The notes beneath the pieces were generated by a model. It did no database searches. It was not told the origin of the DNA and was given only the letters and a program-made list of their open reading frames with translations. From Pseudomonadota bacterium (lineage in GTDB: Bacteria > Pseudomonadota > Alphaproteobacteria > Reyranellales > Reyranellaceae), in NCBI GenBank assembly GCA_020160955.1, contig JAIUOX010000008.1, forward strand, positions 1 to 64,000: DNA of 64,000 bases, read 5' to 3'. Within the stretch, counting starts at the first letter, position 1. The number at the start of each line of letters is the position of its first letter. Shown piece by piece: positions 17,373-27,220 of the stretch. Position numbers and translations under genes: made by a program.

Positions 17373-18583
17373 AACTCGTTCCGCGTTCGGCCGGCTACCT
17401 CGCCCTGCTGGTGGCGCTGGGCAGCTTCGGTCCCCTGACCATGAGCATCTACACGCCGGTCATGCCGTCGGTCGGCATCGACCTCGGCGCGCCGTCGGAG
17501 AGCGTCAAGTTCACGCTCACCACCTACATGCTGGGCTTCGCCGTCGGCCAGCTGTTCTACGGCCCGCTGAGCGACCGCTTTGGCCGCCGGCCGGTGCTGA
17601 TCGGCGGGCTGATCTTCTTCTCGGCGGCGACCTTCGCCTGCTCGTTCGCGCCATCGATCGGCGGCCTGATCGGCCTGCGCATCGTGCAGGGACTGGGCGC
17701 GGCGTCGGGCTCGGTGATCGGCCGCGCGCTGACCCGCGACGCCTACAGCTTCCAGGAGATGCCGCTGGTCATGAGCTGGATCTCGCTCGGCCAGAACATC
17801 GCGCCGTCGCTGTCGCCGATCCTCGGCGGCTTCCTCGCCGAGTGGGCGAGCTGGCGCGCCACCTTCTGGTTCGTCGGCGGCTTCGGCACGGTGCTGCTGG
17901 TGGTGACCCTGCTCGGCCTCGACGAGACCAACCGCTACCGCAGCGACCGGCTCAACTTCGGCAGCCTGCTGCGCGGCTCGGGCGAGATGCTGCGCGAGCC
18001 GCAGTTCCTCGGCAACGTGCTGACGCTGGGCTTCGCCTTCGCCATCAACTTCGGCTTCCTGGCCGGCGTGCCCTTCATCCTGCAGGAGAAGCTCGGCTTC
18101 ACGCCGCAGGAGTTCGGCCTGATCGTGCTGCTGTCGGTCGGCGGCTTCACGCTCGGCACGCTGGTCAACAACCGGCTGGTCGGCCGCGTCTCGCCGGTCA
18201 CGATCATGAAGCTGTCGGGCTGGTTCCACGTCGCGGCCCTGTCGGTCATGGCCGCCCTTTCGCTGTCCGGCATTCTCACCTGGTGGGCGATCGTCGGGCC
18301 GCACATGGTGGCGAGCTTCGGCACCGGCATGATCGTGGCCAACGCCAATGCCGGCGCGGTCGGCCTGTTCCCCAAGCTGGCCGGCACGGCGTCGTCGCTG
18401 GCCGGGCTGGCCCAGATGGGCATGGGCGCGATGGGAACGGTGACCGTGGCCCTGCTCAGCATGATCGGCGGCCCCTACGTGGCGATGCCGCTGGTGATCG
18501 GCCTGATGCCGTTCGCCCTGGCGACGGTGCTGAGCGCGCGCCTGTTGCGCGTCCGGCCGCATCCCCCGAAACTGGAATCCTGA
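17369..18583 (+). CDS. MFS transporter, Bcr/CflA-like drug-efflux type
   Basis: Major facilitator of 404 residues with about 12 membrane segments. Motif A is GPLSDRFGRRPVL between segments 2 and 3, and the N-terminal wording LTMSIYTPVMP is typical of the Bcr/CflA 12-TM exporters. The GTG start at 17369 forms a GTGA overlap with the preceding stop; a longer frame from 16928 is rejected because it reads through the upstream gene. Its place in an acyl-CoA operon suggests export of an acid, ester or toxic intermediate; no ligand can be inferred. Confidence 0.88.
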   Translation: MKLVPRSAGYLALLVALGSFGPLTMSIYTPVMPSVGIDLGAPSESVKFTLTTYMLGFAVGQLFYGPLSDRFGRRPVLIGGLIFFSAATFACSFAPSIGGLIGLRIVQGLGAASGSVIGRALTRDAYSFQEMPLVMSWISLGQNIAPSLSPILGGFLAEWASWRATFWFVGGFGTVLLVVTLLGLDETNRYRSDRLNFGSLLRGSGEMLREPQFLGNVLTLGFAFAINFGFLAGVPFILQEKLGFTPQEFGLIVLLSVGGFTLGTLVNNRLVGRVSPVTIMKLSGWFHVAALSVMAALSLSGILTWWAIVGPHMVASFGTGMIVANANAGAVGLFPKLAGTASSLAGLAQMGMGAMGTVTVALLSMIGGPYVAMPLVIGLMPFALATVLSARLLRVRPHPPKLES

Positions 18584-18602
18584 AAGAGGAGAGGACGTAG
18601 AG

Positions 18603-19520
18603 ATGACGGACATGTTGAAGGGCAAGGCCGTGCTGGTGACCGGCGCGGGCGGCGGCATCGGCCGCGAGATGGCGCTGCTGGCGGCGCGCGAGGGTGCGTC
18701 GGTGGTGGTCAATGACCTCGGCGGTGCGGTCGACGGCGAAGGCTCGGGCAGCACCACGCCGGCCCAGAAGGTCGTCGACGAGATCATCGCGATGGGCGGC
18801 AAGGCCGTGGCCAACGGCGACAGCGTGTCCGACCCGGCCGGCGCCGAGCGCATGGTCAAGGCGGCGGTCGAGAACTTCGGCAAGATCGACGGTGTCATCA
18901 ACAACGCCGGCATCCTGCGCGACCGCATCTTCCATCGCATGAGCCACATGGACTGGAAGATGGTGATCGACGTGCACCTCAACGGCGCGTTCAACGTCAG
19001 CCGCGCCGCCGCCAACTACTTCAAGGAACAGAAGTCGGGCGCCTTCGTGCACTTCACCTCGACCTCCGGCCTCGTCGGCAACTTCGGCCAGGCCAACTAC
19101 TCGGCAGCCAAGATGGGCATCATCGGCCTGTCGCGCTCGATCGCCCTCGACATGGCGGCCTTCAACGTCCGCTCGAACTGCATCTCGCCGTTCGCCTGGA
19201 CACGCATGATCGGCACCATCCCCGCCGACACCGAGGCGCAGAAGGCGCGGCTCGAGCGTTCCAAGCGCATGACGCCGGCCAAGGTGGCGCCGATGGCGGT
19301 GTTCCTGCTGTCCGACGCGGCCGACGGCATCTCGTCGCAGATCTTCGGCGTGCGCATGAACGAGATCATGCTGTTCAACGCCAACCGCCCGGTGCGCTCG
19401 GTGCACAACTCCGAGGGCTGGACGCTGGAGGCGATCGCCGAGCACGCGGTGCCGTCGATGAAGCCGTTCTTCACCGACCTCAAGCGCTCGCCCGAGTACT
19501 TCACCTGGGATCCGATCTGA
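18603..19520 (+). CDS. SDR, (R)-3-hydroxyacyl-CoA dehydrogenase (peroxisomal MFE-2) type
   Basis: SDR of 305 residues, longer than the classical 250. The nucleotide site is GAGGGIGRE, followed by VVVNDLGG whose Asp favours NAD(H). NNAGILRDRIFHRM and YSAAKMG (Tyr and Lys of the catalytic set) follow. This wording is close to the N-terminal dehydrogenase of multifunctional enzyme 2, which oxidises (R)-3-hydroxyacyl-CoA. The C-terminal 60 residues (from about VRMNEIMLF) form the extension seen in that subgroup. In the operon it could act after the acyl-CoA dehydrogenase, although a hydratase gene is missing. Confidence 0.85.
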   Translation: MTDMLKGKAVLVTGAGGGIGREMALLAAREGASVVVNDLGGAVDGEGSGSTTPAQKVVDEIIAMGGKAVANGDSVSDPAGAERMVKAAVENFGKIDGVINNAGILRDRIFHRMSHMDWKMVIDVHLNGAFNVSRAAANYFKEQKSGAFVHFTSTSGLVGNFGQANYSAAKMGIIGLSRSIALDMAAFNVRSNCISPFAWTRMIGTIPADTEAQKARLERSKRMTPAKVAPMAVFLLSDAADGISSQIFGVRMNEIMLFNANRPVRSVHNSEGWTLEAIAEHAVPSMKPFFTDLKRSPEYFTWDPI

Positions 19521-20677
19521 TGGCGCAACCGCGCAAGAACGAACCGAAGATCGATGCCGACGAGGTCCTCGCCGGCATCGTCGAGTGGGTGTCGATCGAG
19601 AGCCCGAGCCACGACGCCGGCTCGGTCAACAAGGTGGTCGACCATGTCGAGGGCCAGTTCCGCGACCTCGGCCTGAAGCTCGAGCGCATCCCGGGCCGCG
19701 ACGGCTTCGGCGACATCCTCGAGTGCCGCACGACGCCGGAGATGAGCGAGGGGGAGGGCAAGGGCATCCTCGTCCTCGCCCACCTCGACACCGTCCACCC
19801 GATCGGCATGATCGAGAAGGACCTCAAGATCCGCCGCGAGGGCGACAGCATCTTCGGGCCCGGCATCTACGACATGAAGGCGGGCGGCTACATCGCCTAC
19901 TACGCGCTGCGCCACCTCGTGCGCCAGGGCAAGAAGACGAAGCTGCCGGTGACCTTCCTGTTCATCCCCGAGGAGGAGGTCGGCAGCCCGACCTCGCGCG
20001 CCCGCATCGAGGAAGCGGCGCGCGGCCACAAGTACGCCCTGGTCATGGAGCCGGGCCGCGATGGCGACCGCGTCGTAACCTCGCGCAAGGGCGTCGGCCG
20101 CTTCACCCTGACGGTGAAGGGCCGGGCCAGCCACTCGGGCGTGCGCCACGAGGATGGCCGCAGCGCCATCGCCGAGATGGCGCGGCAGATCCTGCGCATC
20201 GAGGGCAAGACCGACTACGCCCGCGGCATCACCTGCAACGTCGGCCTGATCCAGGGCGGCACCGGCGTCAACGTCGTGCCGGCCGAGTGCCGGGTCGACG
20301 TCGACCTGCGGGTGCCGAGCCCGCAGCTGGCCGAGGAGATGACGCACTGGTTCCTCAACCTCGAGCCGATCGGCAAGGACGTGACGCTGACCGTCGAGGG
20401 CGAGATGAACCGGCCGCCCTACCAGAAGGACGCCGGCATCACGTCGCTGTTCGAGAAGGCGCAGGCGATCTACCGCGAGATCGGCAAGGAGCTGAACGAC
20501 GTGCCCCTGACCGGTGGCGGCAGCGACGGCAACTTCACCGCCGCGCTGGGCATCCCGACGCTCGACGGGCTGGGCGCCGACGGCAAGGGTGCGCACGCCG
20601 CGAACGAGCAGATCTACTACTCGTCGCTGGTGCCGCGGACCTATCTCTGCACGCGCCTGCTCGAGACGCTGGAGTAG
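19520..20677 (+). CDS. M20-family metallopeptidase (glutamate carboxypeptidase / CPG2-like)
   Basis: Zinc-dependent M20 exopeptidase or amidohydrolase of 385 residues. Ligand candidates are His88 and base-adjacent Asp90 (LAHLDTVHP), bridging Asp118 (YDMKAGG), the Glu cluster at 151-153 (PEEEVGS), a Glu in VMEPGRD and a late His in GAHAANE. The dimerisation (lid) domain lies in the middle, around GRASHSGV. It starts by TGATG overlap with the SDR and ends the operon. No signal peptide is seen, unlike CPG2 itself, so it is probably cytosolic. An N-acyl amino acid is a reasonable substrate given the acyl-CoA context, but that is inference. Confidence 0.87.
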   Translation: MAQPRKNEPKIDADEVLAGIVEWVSIESPSHDAGSVNKVVDHVEGQFRDLGLKLERIPGRDGFGDILECRTTPEMSEGEGKGILVLAHLDTVHPIGMIEKDLKIRREGDSIFGPGIYDMKAGGYIAYYALRHLVRQGKKTKLPVTFLFIPEEEVGSPTSRARIEEAARGHKYALVMEPGRDGDRVVTSRKGVGRFTLTVKGRASHSGVRHEDGRSAIAEMARQILRIEGKTDYARGITCNVGLIQGGTGVNVVPAECRVDVDLRVPSPQLAEEMTHWFLNLEPIGKDVTLTVEGEMNRPPYQKDAGITSLFEKAQAIYREIGKELNDVPLTGGGSDGNFTAALGIPTLDGLGADGKGAHAANEQIYYSSLVPRTYLCTRLLETLE

Positions 20678-20691
20678 GAAGGGGCCGTCGC

Positions 20692-21303
20692 CTAGTAGGC
20701 TGCGGTGAAACGCTTTCGGACGTGGTTGGGCTTCTCCAGCTCGTCGACGATCGCGATCGCGAAGTCCTCGCGGCTGATCAGGCTCTGGCCGGCCGCATCC
20801 TCGAGCAGGTGGTCGAGCCCCAGCCGGAACTTGCCCGTGCGCTCGCCGGGCTGGATCGAGGCGGGCGGCGAGATCGCCGTCCAGTCGAGGTCGCCGACCT
20901 TCTGCACCTCGGCCAGCGCCAGCGCGGCCGGCTTCGAGGTCGGCGGCTGGATGCCCTTCTCGGCCATGTGGTCGAAGTGGGTGCGGCCGTCGGCGCGCAG
21001 CAGGCTGCCGGCGCCGACCACGAACAGGCAGCGCTTCAGGCCCGCCTTGCGGATCGCCTCCAGCACCTTGTGGACGTCGTTCTCGTTCCACTTGATCGAC
21101 AGCACCGCGGCGTCGTGGCCAGCCAGCACCTTGGCGAACGCGGCCGGGTCGCTGGTGTCGCCGCGCGCCGGGGTCATGCCGGCCCGCGCGCCGAGCTTCG
21201 CCGGGTCGCGCGAGATCGCGGTGACGGCGTGGCCGCGGCGCAGCGCCTCGTCGAGGACGCGGCTGCCGATGTTGCCGGTGGCGCCGGCGAGGGCGAGCTT
21301 CAT
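20692..21303 (-). CDS. NAD(P)-binding NmrA/SDR-like epimerase-reductase family protein
   Basis: Atypical SDR of 203 residues with the GATGNIG nucleotide-binding loop at 7-13 and the short one-domain architecture of YhfK/NmrA-like proteins. There is no classical YxxxK. VVGAGSLLRADG and WTAISPPASIQPGERTG are typical landmarks of NAD(P)H-binding flavin-reductase-like and redox-sensing members. The ATG overlaps the stop of the upstream alpha/beta hydrolase (ATGA at 21300-21303). The gene is convergent with the M20 peptidase with only 14 bases between stops. Confidence 0.8.
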   Translation of the reverse strand: MKLALAGATGNIGSRVLDEALRRGHAVTAISRDPAKLGARAGMTPARGDTSDPAAFAKVLAGHDAAVLSIKWNENDVHKVLEAIRKAGLKRCLFVVGAGSLLRADGRTHFDHMAEKGIQPPTSKPAALALAEVQKVGDLDWTAISPPASIQPGERTGKFRLGLDHLLEDAAGQSLISREDFAIAIVDELEKPNHVRKRFTAAY

Positions 21304-22199
21304 CGCGGGGTTCCCTTCATGAGTTGGCGCAGGGCGACGACGGTGTCGCCCGGCGCCTCCTGCGGGACGTTGTGGCCGATGCGCGGCAGGATCCGGCGGT
21401 CGTAGGGGCCGGTGAAGAAGCGGGCCTGGCTGTCCTTCTCGGGCGCCGGGCCGACGCCGTCGTGGCCGCCGTGCAGGTTGATCGTCGGCACGCCGATGGT
21501 CGGCTGCTGCGCCAGCCGCGCCTCGATGCCGGCCATCGCCGGGTCGCCAGCGACGTAGCCGTAGCGGTGGCGGTAGGAATGGATCACCACCTCGACGAAG
21601 TCGGGATTGTCGAAGGCGACGGCGCTGCGTTCGAACGTCGCCTCGTCGAACCGCCACTCGGGCGACCACAGCTGCCACAGCAGGCGGCAGATGTCGCGGC
21701 GGTTCCGGGTCAGGCCGGCGCGGCCGCGCTCGGTATGGAAGTAGTACTGGTACCAGAAGCGGTGCTCCTGGGCCGCCGACACCGGCTCGACCGAGGCGGC
21801 GATGTTCTGGACGTTGTAGCCGGTGCAGCTGACGAGGCAGCGCACCTTCTCGGGCCACAGCGCCGCGACGATGCAGGCCGCGCGCCCGCCCCAGTCGTAG
21901 CCCGCGAGCGCGGCGCGCTCGATGCCCAGCGCCTGCATGAACTGCAGGAGGTCGTGGCCGAGCGCCGCCTGCTCGCCCGAGCGCGGCGTCGCGTCGGACA
22001 GGAAGCGCGTCGCGCCGTAGCCGCGCAGCCACGGCACCAACACGCGGCAACCATCCTTGGCCAGCGCCGGCGCGACCTGGTCGTAGGCGCGCACATCGTA
22101 GGGAAAGCCATGCAGCAGGATGACCGGCGGCCCGTCGTGCGGGCCATGCTCCTGGTAGGCGACCTCGAGGAGGTCGGTGCGAACGGTCTTGGTATCCAT
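21300..22199 (-). CDS. Alpha/beta hydrolase with Asp nucleophile (epoxide hydrolase / dehalogenase-like)
   Basis: Alpha/beta hydrolase of 299 residues. The oxyanion loop is LLHGFPYD at about 28-35. The nucleophile elbow GYDWGG places Asp102 where esterases have Ser, as in epoxide hydrolases and haloalkane dehalogenases. The late His is in RIGHNVPQEAP. The cap domain between them contains the FWYQYYFHTERG segment, whose aromatics resemble the epoxide-hydrolase lid. It is the first gene of a two-gene unit with the NmrA-like reductase. Soluble epoxide hydrolase is the best guess. Confidence 0.83.
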   Translation of the reverse strand: MDTKTVRTDLLEVAYQEHGPHDGPPVILLHGFPYDVRAYDQVAPALAKDGCRVLVPWLRGYGATRFLSDATPRSGEQAALGHDLLQFMQALGIERAALAGYDWGGRAACIVAALWPEKVRCLVSCTGYNVQNIAASVEPVSAAQEHRFWYQYYFHTERGRAGLTRNRRDICRLLWQLWSPEWRFDEATFERSAVAFDNPDFVEVVIHSYRHRYGYVAGDPAMAGIEARLAQQPTIGVPTINLHGGHDGVGPAPEKDSQARFFTGPYDRRILPRIGHNVPQEAPGDTVVALRQLMKGTPR

Positions 22200-22234
22200 G
22201 GCGTGACCTTAGCCGAAGCGCCGCGCCACGAAAA

Positions 22235-22256
22235 AGGGCGGCCCGTGGGCCGCCCT
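22235..22256 (-). terminator. Intrinsic terminator of the 22277-22843 lipoprotein gene
   Basis: A 10-bp stem, AGGGCGGCCC (22235-22244) with GGGCCGCCCT (22247-22256), is preceded on the plus strand by AAAAA, so on the minus strand it is followed by a T-run. It lies just after the stop at 22277. Confidence 0.8.
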
Positions 22257-22276
22257 CTCGCTCCGTGCCGCGTCGC

Positions 22277-22843
22277 TCAGCGCGGCGGGCAGGGGTAGAC
22301 GTTCATGTCGGGGCCGAGATCGTACACCGGCGGGATCTGCGACAGCTGCGTGACCTGCGGCGAGTTCGCCCAGTCGAAGGCGCGCAGGAAGCGCGAGCAG
22401 AATTCCTTGTCGACCGGCGCCTTCTGCGCCGTGCGGTTCGCGAACTCGGTGACGACGGTGTCGATGTTGAACCGCTTGGCCCGGCTCAGCGCCGTCAGGT
22501 TGCGCGAGTTGGTGCTGAGCTCGCCCGCGAACTTCGTCGCGTAGGCGTTGTACTGCGACTCGTAGGCCCGGGTGCCGTTCGGGTTCTGGCACTGCAGGAC
22601 CGCCACGACCATCTGCTGGTGCAGCATGCGGCCGTTGTAGGTCGCCAGTTCGGACGAGTCGTAGCAGATGCCGCGAATGGCACCGGCGGCCGGCGGGTTA
22701 CCGGAGCCCGGCGCCTGGTAGTCGGCGGCCGGCGGCTTCTTGGCGGGGGCCGCCGACTGGGCCTGCTGCTGGCCAAGCTGGCAGCCGCTGAGGGCCAGAC
22801 CGCCAGCGACCAGAACGGCCGCCTGCACGAGCTTCGTGATCAT
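22277..22843 (-). CDS. Putative lipoprotein of unknown function
   Basis: A 188-residue protein with a signal sequence ending in the lipobox LSGC, so Cys21 is the likely lipidated residue. A Gln/Ala/Pro linker follows to about residue 55, then an alpha-helical region with four Cys (GICYDSS, VLQCQNP, EFCSRF and YPCPPR) that could form two disulfides. I do not recognise the domain. It is a single-gene transcription unit with its own terminator. Confidence 0.75.
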   Translation of the reverse strand: MITKLVQAAVLVAGGLALSGCQLGQQQAQSAAPAKKPPAADYQAPGSGNPPAAGAIRGICYDSSELATYNGRMLHQQMVVAVLQCQNPNGTRAYESQYNAYATKFAGELSTNSRNLTALSRAKRFNIDTVVTEFANRTAQKAPVDKEFCSRFLRAFDWANSPQVTQLSQIPPVYDLGPDMNVYPCPPR

Positions 22844-22976
22844 CCATCAACTCCCAACGCATTGGCCGGAAACCGCTTGCGGGTACAACACTTAGGGGCT
22901 GGTTTCAAATCCAAATACCGTGTGGGCGCCGCGGCGGGCCCCCTTGGGGCAAGCCGCCGCACCGCGGAAGCGGCCG

Positions 22977-24891
<1,915 letters not shown>

Positions 24892-24954
24892 TTTTGTCCT
24901 CCCGATTCCGTTCTGCCTTGTCGTTGCCACAGGCCGAGCCTAAGATTCAATTCC

Positions 24955-25746
24955 ATGATGGTCATGGCTGCAAAGCCCAAGAAGAGTTCGCGATCCAAGA
25001 TCGCGGTCGTCGTGCACCAGGAGAAGTCGCGGCCCGGCCGGGTCGGCGCGCTCCTCGAGCAGCGCGGCTACCAGCTCCAGCGCTTCTGCCCCAACCTCGG
25101 CTGCCAGCTTCCCCGCGATCTCGACGACTATGCCGGCGTGGTGGTGTTCGGCGGCCCGATGTCGGCCAACGACTGCGGCACGCTGGCCGGCATCAAGGGC
25201 GAGCTGGAATGGATTCCCCGGGTCATCGAGGCCGGCGTGCCGTTCCTCGGCCTGTGCCTCGGCGCCCAGCTGCTGACCCGGGTGGCGGGCGGCCGGGTGG
25301 CGCCGCACCCGCAGGGCCGCATGGAGATCGGCTATGCCCGGATCGTGCCGACCGAGGCCGGCCGGGACTGGTTCCCGGGCCCGATGACCGTCTACCAGTG
25401 GCACCGCGAGGGCATGGACCTGCCCGGTTGCTGCGAGCTGCTGGCGACCAACGACACCTACCCGGTGCAGGGCTTCCGCTGCGGGCCCAACGCCTTCGGC
25501 TTCCAGTTCCACCCCGAGGTGACGCTGGAGATGAAGGAGGCGTGGACGCTGAACTCCGAGCGGCTGCGCGAGAGCGTCGGCCAGCCCGGCGTGCATCCGC
25601 GCGGCGTCCACCTGTCGATGCACGCGCTGTACGACCCGCCGCTCGGCCGCTGGATCGACGGCTTCCTCGATCGCTGGCTGGCCACCGATGCGCGGCCCGA
25701 GGCCGTGCCGGCCCCGGCGTTCGCGTACGCCGCCGCCGCGAGCTGA
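24955..25746 (+). CDS. Class I glutamine amidotransferase-like protein
   Basis: A stand-alone GATase-1 domain protein of 263 residues. The catalytic triad is visible: Cys101 in GLCLGAQ and His186 with Glu188 in FQFHPEV. The fold begins at about residue 15 (KIAVVVHQE), preceded by a basic 14-residue leader. The last 50 residues extend past the domain. The first of three possible Met codons is used here (24955, 24958 or 24964 are all feasible). Similar stand-alone proteins act on gamma-glutamyl compounds or are annotated as GMP synthase-like. It is divergent from the isomerase gene, 63 bases apart. Confidence 0.8.
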   Translation: MMVMAAKPKKSSRSKIAVVVHQEKSRPGRVGALLEQRGYQLQRFCPNLGCQLPRDLDDYAGVVVFGGPMSANDCGTLAGIKGELEWIPRVIEAGVPFLGLCLGAQLLTRVAGGRVAPHPQGRMEIGYARIVPTEAGRDWFPGPMTVYQWHREGMDLPGCCELLATNDTYPVQGFRCGPNAFGFQFHPEVTLEMKEAWTLNSERLRESVGQPGVHPRGVHLSMHALYDPPLGRWIDGFLDRWLATDARPEAVPAPAFAYAAAAS

Positions 25747-25810
25747 TCGTCTTTCGTGACGGGCCTCCGGCGCTAAGCTAGGCTTCACCGCCGCAGCCCC
25801 GGGAGGCCTG

Positions 25811-26776
25811 ATGATTTCCGCTGCCCTGATCTTCGTCATCGCCTTCGTGGTGGTGGCGCTCGTGCTGGTGTTCGCCGGCGTGAAGACGGTGCCGCAGGGC
25901 ACCAACTGGACGATCGAGCGGTTCGGCCGCTACACGCGCACGCTGTCGCCGGGCCTGCACCTCATCATCCCGTTCATCGACTCGGTCGGCCGCCGCATGA
26001 ACATGCAGGAGAGCGTGCTCGATATCCCCGGCCAGAAGGTCATCACCAAGGACAACGCCACGGTGCAGGTCGACGCCGTCGCCTTCTACCAGGTGATCGA
26101 CGCGGCGCGCGCCGCCTACGAGGTGCAGAACCTGCACCAGGCGATGAGCAACCTCGCGGTGACCAACATCCGCAGCGTCATGGGCAACATGGCGCTGGAC
26201 GAGGTGCTGTCGCGGCGCAACGAGATCAACGACACGCTGCTGGCGGTGATCGACCAGGCGACCAACCCGTGGGGCGTCAAGGTGCTGCGCGTCGAGCTGA
26301 AGGACATCGCGCCGCCCGAGGACCTGGTCAACGCCATGGCGCGCCAGATGAAGGCCGAGCGCGAGAAGCGCGCCACCATCCTCGAGGCGGAGGGCGTGCG
26401 CGAGGCGTCGATCAAGCGCGCCGAGGGCGACAAGCAGTCGGCCATCCTGATCGCCGAGGGCAAGCGCGAGGCGGCGTTCCGCGAGGCCGAGGCGCGCGAG
26501 CGCCAGGCCCAGGCCGAGGCCAAGGCGACGCGGGTGGTGGCCGAGGCGATCGCCGAGAACGGCGCGCAGGCGATCAACTACTTCCTCGGCACCAAGTACG
26601 TCGAGGCGCTGGCCAAGATGGGGTCGAGCAACAACGCCAAGATGTTCTTCCTCCCCGTCGAGGCGGCCGGCGTGATGGCCTCGATCGCCGGGATCGGCGA
26701 GCTGGCCAAGGAAGCGCAGGCGCGCTCCGCGCTGGATTCCAACCGGCCACGCGGCTCGGTTCCGAGCTCGGGCTGA
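25811..26776 (+). CDS. qmcA: SPFH/Band 7 (stomatin-like) membrane protein, paraslipin type
   Basis: Membrane-anchored SPFH protein of 321 residues. One N-terminal hydrophobic segment covers residues 4-25. The SPFH core (TNWTIERFGRYTRTLSPGLH onward) contains the ALDEVLSRRNEIN region. A coiled-coil, Ala/Glu/Arg-rich segment spans about 180-250 and the tail is short. These proteins form large oligomeric rings in the membrane and organise lipid domains and protease access. It is followed after nine bases by an NfeD-like gene, the standard QmcA/YbbK-type pair. Confidence 0.9.
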   Translation: MISAALIFVIAFVVVALVLVFAGVKTVPQGTNWTIERFGRYTRTLSPGLHLIIPFIDSVGRRMNMQESVLDIPGQKVITKDNATVQVDAVAFYQVIDAARAAYEVQNLHQAMSNLAVTNIRSVMGNMALDEVLSRRNEINDTLLAVIDQATNPWGVKVLRVELKDIAPPEDLVNAMARQMKAEREKRATILEAEGVREASIKRAEGDKQSAILIAEGKREAAFREAEARERQAQAEAKATRVVAEAIAENGAQAINYFLGTKYVEALAKMGSSNNAKMFFLPVEAAGVMASIAGIGELAKEAQARSALDSNRPRGSVPSSG

Positions 26777-26785
26777 GGCGCCACC

Positions 26786-27217
26786 ATGGTCTTCTGGTAC
26801 TGGTGGGCGATCGCCGCCGTCCTCCTCGTCTTCGAGATGCTGCTGCCCGGCGTGGTGTTCATGTTCGTGGCGTTCGGCGCCGTCGCGGCCGGCTTCTTCC
26901 TGCTGGTCGTGCCCGGCCTGTCGCTCGAGTTCCAGCTGTTCGTGTTCGGCGTCGCGTCGGTCGCCTCGGCCATCGTCCTGCGGCCGACGCTCAAGCGGTT
27001 GCAGCGCGGCAAGGCGCAGGACGAGACGATCAATGCCCGCGGCTCGGCGCTGGTCGGCCGCACCATCGTGCTCGACGCGCCGATCCTGAATGGCCGCGGC
27101 CGCGTGAAAGTGGGCGACGGCAGCTGGACGGTGACCGGCCCCGACATGGCGGCCGGCGCGCGGGTCCGCGTCGCCGCGGTCAACGGCACCGAGCTGTCGG
27201 TCGAACCCGCGCCCTGA
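26786..27217 (+). CDS. NfeD-like (YbbK-type) integral membrane protein
   Basis: A 143-residue protein with two or three membrane segments in its first 75 residues (FWYWWAIAAVLLVFEMLLPG and following), then a C-terminal OB-fold domain beginning at SALVGRTI. This is the short NfeD class, lacking the ClpP-like protease domain. It pairs with SPFH proteins, consistent with the gene directly upstream. The stop at 27217 is three bases from the stop of the convergent TonB receptor gene. Confidence 0.88.
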   Translation: MVFWYWWAIAAVLLVFEMLLPGVVFMFVAFGAVAAGFFLLVVPGLSLEFQLFVFGVASVASAIVLRPTLKRLQRGKAQDETINARGSALVGRTIVLDAPILNGRGRVKVGDGSWTVTGPDMAAGARVRVAAVNGTELSVEPAP

Positions 27218-27220
27218 GCG